A program made the position numbers and the translations under genes. A stretch of DNA of 64,000 bases from Solitalea koreensis. Lineage in GTDB: Bacteria > Bacteroidota > Bacteroidia > Sphingobacteriales > Sphingobacteriaceae. The stretch covers positions 186,001 to 250,000 of the forward strand of contig NZ_FXSZ01000001.1 of assembly GCF_900182575.1 (NCBI RefSeq). Direction: 5' to 3'. A model generated the notes under the pieces. It was not told where the DNA came from, searched no databases, and saw only the letters and a list, made by a program, of their open reading frames with translations. Numbering within the stretch: position 1 is the first letter of the stretch; every line of letters starts with the position of its first letter. Below are positions 8,010 to 15,889 of the stretch, piece after piece.

Positions 8010-9329
8010 TTAAACTGCAGAACTAACTGGTGTACGACCTTGAATTCTGCCGGTCTTCATTAAGCCATCATAATGACGCATTAACAAATGACTTTCAATT
8101 TGTTGCAAAGTATCAAGAATTACACCTACAGTGATTAGTAACGAGGTACCTCCAAAGAAGTGAGCAAACTGTGAATTTACACCAGCCATCATAGCAAAGG
8201 CAGGCATAATTGCCACAAGCGCTAAGAATATTGAACCTGGAAATGTAATACGAGTCAAAATTTGATCGATAAATTCAGCAGTAGGACGACCTGGTTTTAC
8301 ACCTGGCACAAAACCACCATTACGTTTCATATCATCAGCCATTTGAGTTGGATTAACCGAAATAGCCGTGTATAAAAACGTAAATAAGATGATAAGTATT
8401 GCAAACGTTAAATTATACGTTACTGAAGCAATATCATGGAATGAAGCCAAGAAGCTATTGTTAGCAGCATCCGGAAAGAATTGCCCAATAGTAGAAGGAA
8501 TAAACATAATTGCTTGAGCAAAAATGATTGGCATAACACCAGCTGCATTTACCTTTAAAGGAATGTACTGACGAACTCCTCCATATTGCTTGTTACCAAC
8601 AATGCGTTTAGCATATTCTACAGGAATCTTACGAGTTCCTTGTACCAATAATACTGCAAACATTACGATACCCAACAATACTACTGTTTCAATAATGAAA
8701 GTAATAATACCACCTGCACCGTTAACACGAGTTACTAACTCCTGAGTTACAGAAAGCGGTAAACGCGCAATAATACCTACCATAATGATGATAGATATAC
8801 CGTTGCCAATACCATTATCAGTAATTTTTTCACCTAACCACATTACGAACATCGTACCCGAGGTAAGAATGATCATTGATGAAATGTTAAACAATGCGTG
8901 ATTAACCATAATAGCATTTTCAGGAACAATTGATTTCAAATACCCAATAGCCTGAGCTGCTGTGATGAAAATGGTTAAAATACGGGTGATTTTATTGATT
9001 TGTCTACGACCGCTTTCGCCTTCTTTTTGAAGCTTTTGAAAGTAAGGAACAGCAATAGTAAGCAGCTGAATTACAATCGAAGCTGAAATATATGGCATTA
9101 CCCCTAATGCAAAAACTGAAGCACGAGAGAATGAACCACCTGCGAACATATTCAACAACCCAAGAATTCCTTCTTGGGTGCTTTGTTTCAGTTGAGATGG
9201 ATCAACTCCAGGTAATACGATATAGGAACCGATACGGTATATGAGTAGGAACAATAGGGTATTTAAAATACGAGTTCTTAAATCCTCAATGTGCCAAATG
9301 TTCTTAAGTGTGCTTACCAGTCGTTTCAT
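8010..9329 (-). CDS. secY: Preprotein translocase subunit SecY
   Basis: SecY is the channel of the SecYEG translocon in the inner membrane. The 439-residue protein has about ten hydrophobic segments; conserved regions include GSYIVLPGVDP (first periplasmic loop), LGVMPYISASIVIQLL, QKEGESGRRQINKITR and the cytosolic loop MADDMKRNGGFVPGVKPG. It lies directly after rplO (4-base gap) and before map. Confidence 0.98.
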   Translation of the reverse strand: MKRLVSTLKNIWHIEDLRTRILNTLLFLLIYRIGSYIVLPGVDPSQLKQSTQEGILGLLNMFAGGSFSRASVFALGVMPYISASIVIQLLTIAVPYFQKLQKEGESGRRQINKITRILTIFITAAQAIGYLKSIVPENAIMVNHALFNISSMIILTSGTMFVMWLGEKITDNGIGNGISIIIMVGIIARLPLSVTQELVTRVNGAGGIITFIIETVVLLGIVMFAVLLVQGTRKIPVEYAKRIVGNKQYGGVRQYIPLKVNAAGVMPIIFAQAIMFIPSTIGQFFPDAANNSFLASFHDIASVTYNLTFAILIILFTFLYTAISVNPTQMADDMKRNGGFVPGVKPGRPTAEFIDQILTRITFPGSIFLALVAIMPAFAMMAGVNSQFAHFFGGTSLLITVGVILDTLQQIESHLLMRHYDGLMKTGRIQGRTPVSSAV

Positions 9330-9333
9330 TTAA

Positions 9334-9780
9334 TTAGAGTTTTACAACTACCCCACCTTTAGCTTCAATAGCTTCTACAGCCTTAGCTGAAAATGCATGA
9401 GCCTTTACTTCAAGTTTAGCAGTCAATTCACCACGACCTAAAACTTTAACTAGATCTGATTTTGACATCAAACCGTGCGCTTTTAGAGCCTCTAGGTCAA
9501 TAACCGCTAAGTTATGTTTTTCAGCCAATTCTTGAAGCATATCTAGATTAATTCCGATATATTCAACACGGTTGAAATTTTTGAAACCTACTTTTGGTAA
9601 ACGACGTTGCAATGGCATCTGACCACCTTCGAAACCAACCTTTGTTGAATTTCCTGAACGTGAGCCAGCTCCTTTATGACCGCGTGTAGAAGTACCGCCT
9701 TTGCCGGAACCTGTACCACGACCAATGCGCTTGCTGTTTTTAACAGAGCCTTGCGCTGGTTTTAAACTGCTTAAATTCAT
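9334..9780 (-). CDS. rplO: 50S ribosomal protein L15
   Basis: L15 is a late 50S assembly protein. The start MNLSSLKPAQGSVKNSKR and the Gly-rich segment GKGGTSTRGHKGAGSRSG are diagnostic. I use the ATG at 9780: the longer possible frame from 9804 would overlap the end of rpmD by about 20 bases and adds residues not seen in the family. The length is 148 aa. Confidence 0.96.
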   Translation of the reverse strand: MNLSSLKPAQGSVKNSKRIGRGTGSGKGGTSTRGHKGAGSRSGNSTKVGFEGGQMPLQRRLPKVGFKNFNRVEYIGINLDMLQELAEKHNLAVIDLEALKAHGLMSKSDLVKVLGRGELTAKLEVKAHAFSAKAVEAIEAKGGVVVKL

Positions 9781-9784
9781 TTTA

Positions 9785-9964
9785 TTAAATATTTTCAATT
9801 GCAACCAAATGAGATACTTGTTTCACCATTCCGATGATCTGAGGAGTGGCTTCAACCTCAACACTTTTGTTGATCTTTTTCAAACCTAGAGCGATCATCG
9901 TTTTTTTCTGACGCTCAGAACGGTCGATAACGCTCTTAATCTGTGTGATTTTAATTTTAGCCAT
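9785..9964 (-). CDS. rpmD: 50S ribosomal protein L30
   Basis: A 59-residue gene found by translation of the rpsE-rplO gap. It begins MAKIKITQIKSVIDRSERQK and contains MIALGLKKINKSVE and ATPQIIGMVKQVSHLV, matching L30. It starts 4 bases after rpsE and stops 4 bases before rplO, the conserved order rpsE-rpmD-rplO. Confidence 0.95.
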   Translation of the reverse strand: MAKIKITQIKSVIDRSERQKKTMIALGLKKINKSVEVEATPQIIGMVKQVSHLVAIENI

Positions 9965-9968
9965 TTTC

Positions 9969-10487
9969 TTATCCGTTAAAAACTTTATCTAAAGAAACCC
10001 CTCTTTGTTGAGCCACTGTAAATGGATCACGCATTTTAGCTAATGCAGCAATTGTAGCTTTCACCACGTTGTGCGGGTTCGATGAACCTTTTGATTTTGC
10101 TAAAACGTCGGTAATACCAGCCGACTCTAAAACTGCACGCATTGCACCACCGGCAATTACACCAGTACCATGAGCTGCAGGTTTTAAGAAAACGAAACCA
10201 CCTGAATATTTACCATGTGCTTCGTGAGGTACAGTACCTTTATGAACAGGAACTTTCACCAATGACTTCTTAGCGTCATCAACGCCTTTAGAAATTGCTT
10301 CAGTAACCTCTTTTGCTTTACCTAAACCGTAACCAACTACACCGTGTTCATCACCTACCACAACGATAGCTGAGAAGCTGAATGTACGGCCACCTTTAGT
10401 TACTTTGGCAACACGTTGTATGCTTACCAATCGGTCTTTCAACTCGATTTCGCTAGATTTTACTCTTTTTATATTTGCTGTTGACAT
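9969..10487 (-). CDS. rpsE: 30S ribosomal protein S5
   Basis: S5 lines the mRNA entry channel and influences decoding accuracy. The double-stranded RNA-binding-type domain LVSIQRVAKVTKGGRTFSF is followed by GDEHGVVGYGLGKAKEV and the C-terminal domain GTGVIAGGAMRAVLESAG. The length is 172 aa. The gene lies between rplR and rpmD. Confidence 0.97.
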   Translation of the reverse strand: MSTANIKRVKSSEIELKDRLVSIQRVAKVTKGGRTFSFSAIVVVGDEHGVVGYGLGKAKEVTEAISKGVDDAKKSLVKVPVHKGTVPHEAHGKYSGGFVFLKPAAHGTGVIAGGAMRAVLESAGITDVLAKSKGSSNPHNVVKATIAALAKMRDPFTVAQQRGVSLDKVFNG

Positions 10488-10497
10488 CGTTTTTCAA

Positions 10498-10848
10498 TTA
10501 AAAGTTTAAGCCACCTTCTCTTGCTCCATCAGCCAGCGATTTAACGCGACCGTGGTAAAGGTATCCATTACGGTCGAAAACAACCTGATTGATACCAGCA
10601 GCTAAAGCTTTTTGGGCGATTAATTTACCTACTTCTTTTGATTGCTCTGACTTGTTGATAGTAGTAGCAACTTTATCGATCAATGATGAAGCAGATGCTA
10701 ATGTTTTACCGGCTACGTCGTCGATAACTTGAGCATAAATGCCCCTGTTGCTACGGAAAACTGACAAGCGTGGACGCTCTGCAGTACCAGCCAAACCTTT
10801 TCTGATACCTTTTTTAATTCTGTCTCTGCGAGATAATTTATTTGCCAT
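10498..10848 (-). CDS. rplR: 50S ribosomal protein L18
   Basis: L18 binds 5S rRNA together with L5 and L25. The basic N-terminus RRDRIKKGIRKGLAG, the motif RPRLSVFRSNRGIYAQVIDD and the end FDRNGYLYHGRVKSLADGAR are characteristic. The length is 116 aa; it is 5 bases after rplF. Confidence 0.97.
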   Translation of the reverse strand: MANKLSRRDRIKKGIRKGLAGTAERPRLSVFRSNRGIYAQVIDDVAGKTLASASSLIDKVATTINKSEQSKEVGKLIAQKALAAGINQVVFDRNGYLYHGRVKSLADGAREGGLNF

Positions 10849-10853
10849 AGCTA

Positions 10854-11411
10854 TTATTTCTTACCTGCTGATTTACCAGCTTTTCTACGTAAAACTTCAC
10901 CTACAAACTTGATACCTTTACCTTTGTATGGTTCAGGAGCGCGCAATGAACGGATCTTTGCAGCAACTTGACCTAACAATTGCTTATCAATACCTTCTAA
11001 GATAATTTTAGGAGTTTGACCTTTTTCAGCAGAAGTAGTTACCTTAATTTCTGCAGGCAATTGAAATACATAGTGGTGAGAGTATCCAAGAACTAAATCT
11101 AATGTGTTACCTTGATTTGAAGCACGGTAACCAACACCTACTAATTCTTGCTCAATTTTATATCCTTCGGTTACGCCGTGAACCATATTGTTCAACAAAG
11201 CTCTGTATAAACCATGTAATGCTTTATGACGCTTTTGTTCGGTTGGGCGTTGAACCAGTAATTTTCCATCTTCAACCGTTACAGTAATATCGCTATCAAC
11301 TGCTTGAGTCAATTCGCCTTTAGGGCCTTTTACTGTAACTACGTTATCAGGAGCAATAGAAACCTGAACGTTAGATGCTAATGCAATTGGTAATTTACCT
11401 ATACGTGACAT
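10854..11411 (-). CDS. rplF: 50S ribosomal protein L6
   Basis: L6 lies near the factor-binding site of the 50S subunit. It has two tandem similar domains; MSRIGKLPIALASNVQV, TVKGPKGELTQ and the C-terminal signature PEPYKGKGIKFVGEVLRRK are present. The length is 185 aa. It lies 16 bases after rpsH. Confidence 0.97.
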   Translation of the reverse strand: MSRIGKLPIALASNVQVSIAPDNVVTVKGPKGELTQAVDSDITVTVEDGKLLVQRPTEQKRHKALHGLYRALLNNMVHGVTEGYKIEQELVGVGYRASNQGNTLDLVLGYSHHYVFQLPAEIKVTTSAEKGQTPKIILEGIDKQLLGQVAAKIRSLRAPEPYKGKGIKFVGEVLRRKAGKSAGKK

Positions 11412-11427
11412 TCTTCGTTATCTCCTA

Positions 11428-11826
11428 TTAATAAACCTGACATAAAACTTCACCACCAATATTAAGCTTACGCGCTTCTTTATCAGTCATGATACCTTTT
11501 GAAGTTGAAAGAATGGCTACACCTAACCCATTCAATACGCGCGGCATTGTAGCAACACCTGCATACTGACGATGGCCAGATTTACTGATTCTTTCAATCT
11601 TAGTAATGGCTGATACATTCGTGATCGGGTTATACTTCAACGCGATCTTAATGTTGCCCTGAGGACCATTGTCCTCGAATTTGTAATTAGAGATGTATCC
11701 TTTATCAAAAAGTACTTTTGTAATTTCCTTCTTGATATTAGATGCAGGAATTTCGACAACCCGATGGTTGGCCTTAATGGCATTCCTTACTCTAGTTAAA
11801 TAGTCTGCTATTGGATCACCTAACAT
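11428..11826 (-). CDS. rpsH: 30S ribosomal protein S8
   Basis: S8 binds the central domain of 16S rRNA and in enterobacteria represses the spc operon. Visible features are MLGDPIADYLTRVRNAI at the start and the C-terminal RVLNGLGVAILSTSKGIMTD. The length is 132 aa. It is preceded by an 86-base spacer that holds a terminator-like hairpin and a -7 promoter element, so it may start its own transcription unit. Confidence 0.97.
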   Translation of the reverse strand: MLGDPIADYLTRVRNAIKANHRVVEIPASNIKKEITKVLFDKGYISNYKFEDNGPQGNIKIALKYNPITNVSAITKIERISKSGHRQYAGVATMPRVLNGLGVAILSTSKGIMTDKEARKLNIGGEVLCQVY

Positions 11827-11857
11827 TATAATTTATAGATTAATTCATAAAAAACGA

Positions 11858-11886
11858 GGCGCAAAGATACAAAGTATCCTTGTGCC
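11858..11886 (-). terminator. Terminator-like hairpin inside the spc gene group, between rpsN and rpsH
   Basis: On the minus strand a 13-bp stem (GGCACAAGGATAC / GTATCTTTGCGCC, 3-nt loop) has one A-C mismatch and one G-U pair and is followed by TCGTTTTTT. It therefore looks like an intrinsic terminator or attenuator in a place where the genes are normally co-transcribed. The 3' arm also contains the promoter-like TATCTTTG. Confidence 0.5.
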
Positions 11887-11893
11887 TTGAAAA
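11862..11893 (-). promoter_or_regulatory. Candidate internal promoter for rpsH and downstream genes
   Basis: TATCTTTG (11862-11869, minus strand) is a perfect TAnnTTTG element. A weak -33 (TTTT, 11890-11893) lies 20 bases upstream. Initiation would be near 11855, giving a leader of about 30 nt. It overlaps the 3' arm of the hairpin above. Confidence 0.45.
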
Positions 11894-11912
11894 TATTTTT
11901 ATTTTTTTTTGA

Positions 11913-12182
11913 TTACCAGCTTGATTTAGTGATACCAGGGATCTTGCCTTCCGATGCCATTTCACGGAACAACACCCTTGAGATACCAAACTGACGCATG
12001 TAACCGCGCGGACGACCGGTAATTTTACAACGGTTGTGCAAACGTACAGGTGAAGAGTTCTTAGGCAATTTGTCTAAGGCTGCGTAATCACCAGCAGCTT
12101 TCAATGCAGCACGCTTTTCAGCATACTGATCTACTAATTTCTGACGTTTTACTTCGCGGGCTTTTACTGATTCTTTAGCCAT
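11913..12182 (-). CDS. rpsN: 30S ribosomal protein S14 (zinc-free type)
   Basis: S14 is a 30S head protein close to the decoding region. At 89 aa it is the long zinc-independent form: it keeps NSSPVRLHNRCKITGRPRGY and the end FREMASEGKIPGITKSSW but has no CXXC pairs. It lies 6 bases after rplE. Confidence 0.97.
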   Translation of the reverse strand: MAKESVKAREVKRQKLVDQYAEKRAALKAAGDYAALDKLPKNSSPVRLHNRCKITGRPRGYMRQFGISRVLFREMASEGKIPGITKSSW

Positions 12183-12188
12183 TGTTTG

Positions 12189-12737
12189 TTATTTTTTGAA
12201 TGGTAAACCAAATTCTTTTAACAGCTCGAATGCTTCAGCATCAGTTTTAGCTGAAGTTACAAAGGTAATATCCATACCTAAGATCTTGTTGATCTTGTCG
12301 ATGTTGATCTCAGGGAAAATGATCTGCTCAGTAACACCTAAAGTGTAGTTACCACGACCATCAAACCCTTTATCATTGATACCTTTGAAATCACGGATAC
12401 GTGGAAGAGCAACTGAAATCAAACGATCAAGAAACTCGAACATGTTGTTGTCACGTAAAGTTACACGTACTCCGATTGGAATATTTTTACGTAATTTAAA
12501 GTTCGCGATATCTTTTTTCGATTTAGAAGCTACTGCTTTCTGACCAGAAATAATGGTCATTTCTTCAATAGCATTATCGATTAATTTTTTATCAGCTACT
12601 GCATTACCAACACCTTGGTTCAAGCAGATTTTCATCAATTTAGGAACTTCCATGCTTGATTTATAAGAGAACTTCTCTTTCAAAGCAGGAACAACTTCCT
12701 CTTTATATTTGCCTTTTAATCTTGGAACGTATGCCAT
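12189..12737 (-). CDS. rplE: 50S ribosomal protein L5
   Basis: L5 carries 5S rRNA into the central protuberance and contacts the P-site tRNA. Conserved parts are KICLNQGVGNAVADKKLID, GQKAVASKSKKDIANFKLR, PIGVRVTLR and GNYTLGVTEQIIFPEIN. The length is 182 aa. Its start overlaps the rplX stop by one base, indicating translational coupling. Confidence 0.97.
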   Translation of the reverse strand: MAYVPRLKGKYKEEVVPALKEKFSYKSSMEVPKLMKICLNQGVGNAVADKKLIDNAIEEMTIISGQKAVASKSKKDIANFKLRKNIPIGVRVTLRDNNMFEFLDRLISVALPRIRDFKGINDKGFDGRGNYTLGVTEQIIFPEINIDKINKILGMDITFVTSAKTDAEAFELLKEFGLPFKK

Positions 12738-13075
12738 TACTTGATTACCTCCCCTGAATTTTTAGCGTAACGTACTAATTTACCGTCAACTAATTTACGA
12801 CCCACACGTGTAGCTTTTCCTGATTTAGGATCAACTAACTGTAAGTTAGAAATTGTGATCGGAGCTTCCATTTTAACGATACCTCCGTTAGGATTTTTTG
12901 CATTAGGCTTAGTATGTTTAGTAACCATATTGGCTCCTTCCACAGTAGCACGATTTTTAGCGATATCTACTGATAATACCTTACCTTTTACACCTTTAGA
13001 ATCACCGGCGATAACTACAACTAAATCACCTGTACGGATTTTTAGTTTAGGCTGTGCTTTAATTTTCTTTTCCAT
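12737..13075 (-). CDS. rplX: 50S ribosomal protein L24
   Basis: L24 is an assembly initiator at the exit of the peptide tunnel. The KOW motif is seen in KIRTGDLVVVIAGDSKGVKG, followed by VEGANMVTKHTKPNAKNPNG. The length is 112 aa. It begins one base after rplN and overlaps rplE by one base. Confidence 0.96.
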   Translation of the reverse strand: MEKKIKAQPKLKIRTGDLVVVIAGDSKGVKGKVLSVDIAKNRATVEGANMVTKHTKPNAKNPNGGIVKMEAPITISNLQLVDPKSGKATRVGRKLVDGKLVRYAKNSGEVIK

Positions 13076-13076
13076 T

Positions 13077-13445
13077 TTATAACACCTCCGGAGCTAATGA
13101 TACAATTTTCATAAACTGTTTCTCTCTGAGTTCTCTGGCAACTGGGCCAAAAATACGCGTACCACGAGGCTCATCTTGGTTGTTCAATAGTACAGCAGCG
13201 TTATCATCGAAACGGATGTATGAACCATCTTTACGACGAACTTCTTTCTTAGTACGAACAACTACAGCTTTAGATACTGTACCTTTTTTAACGTTACCTG
13301 ACGGAATTGCATGTTTAACGGCAACAACAATTTTGTCACCAACAGAAGCATAGCGCTTACCAGTACCGCCCAGAACTCTAATACATAATACTTCTTTGGC
13401 TCCGCTGTTGTCGGCAACAGTAAGCCTACTTTCTTGTTGTATCAT
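13077..13445 (-). CDS. rplN: 50S ribosomal protein L14
   Basis: L14 lies at the subunit interface and contacts 16S rRNA in bridge B8. It starts MIQQESRLTVADNSGAKEVL and contains the signature region GNVKKGTVSKAVVVRTKKE; the end is FMKIVSLAPEVL. The length of 122 aa is exact for the family. Its start overlaps the rpsQ stop by one base. Confidence 0.98.
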   Translation of the reverse strand: MIQQESRLTVADNSGAKEVLCIRVLGGTGKRYASVGDKIVVAVKHAIPSGNVKKGTVSKAVVVRTKKEVRRKDGSYIRFDDNAAVLLNNQDEPRGTRIFGPVARELREKQFMKIVSLAPEVL

Positions 13446-13699
13446 TATTTAGCCCTCTCAATTATTTCGATTAATCTCCAGTTTTTATTTTTACTCAGCG
13501 GACGCGTCTCCATAATGCTTACTGTATCTCCGATACCGCATTCGTTTTTATCGTCATGAGCCATAAATTTGGTAGTTTTCTTGATGAACTTACCATACAT
13601 CGGGTGTTTAACTTTACGTTCAACAGCAACTACGATAGACTTCTCCATCTTATTGCTAACTACTTTTCCGATCCTTACTTTTCTTAAGTTTCTTTCCAT
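13445..13699 (-). CDS. rpsQ: 30S ribosomal protein S17
   Basis: S17 is a primary binder of the 5' domain of 16S rRNA. The OB-fold protein has RKVRIGKVVSNKMEKSIVVA, VKHPMYGKFIKKTTKFMAHD and the signature GDTVSIMETRPLSKNKNWRL. The length is 84 aa. It lies between rpmC and rplN. Confidence 0.97.
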   Translation of the reverse strand: MERNLRKVRIGKVVSNKMEKSIVVAVERKVKHPMYGKFIKKTTKFMAHDDKNECGIGDTVSIMETRPLSKNKNWRLIEIIERAK

Positions 13700-13713
13700 T
13701 TCTACAAAAAGTA

Positions 13714-13926
13714 TTATTGGTTATTACTCGTAGCAGCAGCAATATTGCGCTGGGTCAGTTCAGTGTTCAAACGAGCAATGTCTTTTCTAAGAGCTTTAAT
13801 TTTAAGAGGATTTTCCAAAGCTGAAACCGCATGACCAAATTTGAATTTGGTCAAGTTTGCTGTTTCGGCCTGAATGCGCTCTTTCAACTCTTCAGTTGTT
13901 AACTCTTTTATTTCTGCGTATTTCAT
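13714..13926 (-). CDS. rpmC: 50S ribosomal protein L29
   Basis: L29 sits near the tunnel exit, next to L23. This 70-residue, mostly helical protein has EIKELTTEELKERIQAE and the signature-like LENPLKIKALRKDIARLNT. The last ten residues (TSNNQ end) are a short polar tail. It is placed between rplP and rpsQ as usual. Confidence 0.96.
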   Translation of the reverse strand: MKYAEIKELTTEELKERIQAETANLTKFKFGHAVSALENPLKIKALRKDIARLNTELTQRNIAAATSNNQ

Positions 13927-13959
13927 CGTCTTATTTTTTTAACCGGTTTTACAATTAGA

Positions 13960-14382
13960 CTATGCTTCTTCGTAATCTCTACGAACCACAAATTTAGTTG
14001 TAACCGGAAGTTTTTGTGCCGCTAAACGCAAGGCTTCTTTAGCAACCTCCAGTGAAACACCTTCAGCTTCGAACAAGATACGTCCTGGTTTTACAGGAGC
14101 TACCCAATATTCTGGAGCACCTTTACCTTTACCCATACGTACCTCTGCAGGCTTCTTAGTGATTGGTTTGTCAGGGAATACACGGATCCATACCTGACCT
14201 TCACGTTTCATGAAACGTGTTACCGCGATACGAGCTGCCTCAATCTGACGTGCTGTAATCCAGCATTCTTCAAGAGACTTGATACCGAAAGAACCAAACT
14301 CCAGTTCAAAGCCACGTTTGGCGTTGCCTTTCATACGGCCTTTATGCATCTTTCTAAACTTCGTTCTCTTTGGCTGTAACAT
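13960..14382 (-). CDS. rplP: 50S ribosomal protein L16
   Basis: L16 lies near the A-site tRNA elbow and helps organise the peptidyl transferase centre. Features are MLQPKRTKFRKMHKGRMKG, the motif RQIEAARIAVTRFMKREGQV and MGKGKGAPEYWVAPVKPGR. The length is 140 aa. It follows rpsC by 36 bases. Confidence 0.97.
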   Translation of the reverse strand: MLQPKRTKFRKMHKGRMKGNAKRGFELEFGSFGIKSLEECWITARQIEAARIAVTRFMKREGQVWIRVFPDKPITKKPAEVRMGKGKGAPEYWVAPVKPGRILFEAEGVSLEVAKEALRLAAQKLPVTTKFVVRRDYEEA

Positions 14383-14418
14383 TTTATTAAAAGTTAATAA
14401 AGTTCTCTAATTAGTTAA

Positions 14419-15246
14419 TTATCGTTTACCGCCTTTGCCAGGTCCACGTTGGCCACCGCCAGCGTTTCCGCCTCGACCACGACCGCCGCCTTTGTTGTCA
14501 CGACCGCCACCGCGATTGTCACGACCACCTCTTTCGCCAAATGCAGCTCCACCTTCGTGACGGCCTTTGCCACCACCAGCTGATTGTTGCTGTGTGCCTA
14601 CGTTTGGAGAAAGATCACGTTTACCGTAAACTTCGCCTTTACAGATCCAAACTTTCACACCGATTTTACCGTATGTAGTTTGAGCTTCTGCTAATGCATA
14701 GTCAATGTCAGCACGGAATGTATGTAGAGGAACTCTACCTTCACGATACTGTTCAGTACGTGCCATTTCAGCACCACCTACACGACCAGCTACCATAATC
14801 TTGATACCTTCAGCACCCATACGCATGGTTGATGCGAGTGATGTCTTCATGGCGCGACGGAATGAAATACGCGCTTCAAGTTGTTTTGCCACACTCTCAG
14901 CAACTAATGTTGCATCAAGCTCAGGGCGTTTAATCTCGAAGATATTGATCTGAACATCTTTCTTGGTCAGTTTCTTTAATTCTTCTTTGATTTTATCAAC
15001 CTCTTGACCACCTTTACCAATAACAATACCCGGACGAGCAGTGTGAACGGTAATTGTGATGCGTTTCAACGTACGTTCGATAACAACTTTAGCTACACCT
15101 CCTTTAGAGATACGAGCTTTTAAGTATTTTCTAATCTTGTCGTCTTCAACCAGTTTATCAGAGTAGTTCTTGCCACCAAACCAATTAGAATCCCATCCAC
15201 GGATAATACCTAATCTTGAGGCTATTGGATTTACTTTTTGTCCCAT
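14419..15246 (-). CDS. rpsC: 30S ribosomal protein S3 with an RGG-type C-terminal tail
   Basis: S3 lies at the mRNA entry tunnel and has helicase-like function there. The core is complete: MGQKVNPIASRLGIIRGW, the KH-type motif GIVIGKGGQEVDKIKEELKK, and GRVGGAEMARTEQYREGRVP. Beyond residue about 220 there is a tail of some 50 residues made of Gly, Arg, Lys and Asn with several RGG/RGGG units, making the protein 275 aa against roughly 210-235 in most bacteria. Such tails occur in S3 of other Bacteroidota, to my knowledge; their role is unclear, but RNA binding is a reasonable inference. Confidence 0.97.
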   Translation of the reverse strand: MGQKVNPIASRLGIIRGWDSNWFGGKNYSDKLVEDDKIRKYLKARISKGGVAKVVIERTLKRITITVHTARPGIVIGKGGQEVDKIKEELKKLTKKDVQINIFEIKRPELDATLVAESVAKQLEARISFRRAMKTSLASTMRMGAEGIKIMVAGRVGGAEMARTEQYREGRVPLHTFRADIDYALAEAQTTYGKIGVKVWICKGEVYGKRDLSPNVGTQQQSAGGGKGRHEGGAAFGERGGRDNRGGGRDNKGGGRGRGGNAGGGQRGPGKGGKR

Positions 15247-15263
15247 TTCTTTCTAATTAGTTT

Positions 15264-15617
15264 TTAGTTAGCGTTGATTTTACTGTCTACTACTAATGTA
15301 ACGTGGTTAGAACGCTTTCTGATTCTGTAACCGCGACCCTGAGGAGCAGGACGAAGGCGCTTTAATTGACGACCAGCATCAACGAATACAGTTTTAACAT
15401 ATAAATCTGCATCTTCTAGGCGCGCACCCTCATTCTTAGCTTGCCAGTTGGCCACAGCCGATAATAAGAGTTTCTCTATTCGGGTTGAAGCTTCTTTAGT
15501 ATTATACTTTAAAATATGCAAAGCATGTTCTACCTTTTGCCCTCTGATCAGGTCAACAACCAAACGCATCTTACGCGGTGAGGTAGGGCAATCATTTAAT
15601 TTTGCTACTGCTTCCAT
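15264..15617 (-). CDS. rplV: 50S ribosomal protein L22
   Basis: L22 lines the peptide exit tunnel with an extended beta-hairpin. The start resembles the family (LNDCPTSPRKMRLVVDLIRG), and the hairpin region LKRLRPAPQGRGYRIRKRSN is clear; this is the loop altered in some macrolide-resistant strains of other species. The length is 117 aa. It starts 2 bases after the rpsS stop. Confidence 0.97.
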   Translation of the reverse strand: MEAVAKLNDCPTSPRKMRLVVDLIRGQKVEHALHILKYNTKEASTRIEKLLLSAVANWQAKNEGARLEDADLYVKTVFVDAGRQLKRLRPAPQGRGYRIRKRSNHVTLVVDSKINAN

Positions 15618-15619
15618 TA

Positions 15620-15889
15620 TTATCTCTTTTTATCTCCTGAGTGACCACGGAAAGTACGTGTAGGAGCAAATTCACCTAATTTATGTCCAACCATGTTTTC
15701 GGTTACGTACACCGGAATAAATTTATTACCGTTGTGTACTGCGAATGTATGACCAACGAAGTCTGGAGAGATCATTGATCTACGTGACCAGGTCTTGATA
15801 ACCGATTTTTTAGTAGCCTCATTCATAGCGAGAACTTTGTTCTCCAAGTGATGGGCGATATAAGGACCTTTTTTAATTGAACGAGCCAT
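15620..15889 (-). CDS. rpsS: 30S ribosomal protein S19
   Basis: S19 pairs with S13 in the 30S head. Hallmarks are MARSIKKGPYIAHHLENKV, IKTWSRRSMISPDFVGHT and the signature GHKLGEFAPTRTFRGHSGD. The length is 89 aa; the start overlaps the rplB stop by one base. Confidence 0.97.
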   Translation of the reverse strand: MARSIKKGPYIAHHLENKVLAMNEATKKSVIKTWSRRSMISPDFVGHTFAVHNGNKFIPVYVTENMVGHKLGEFAPTRTFRGHSGDKKR

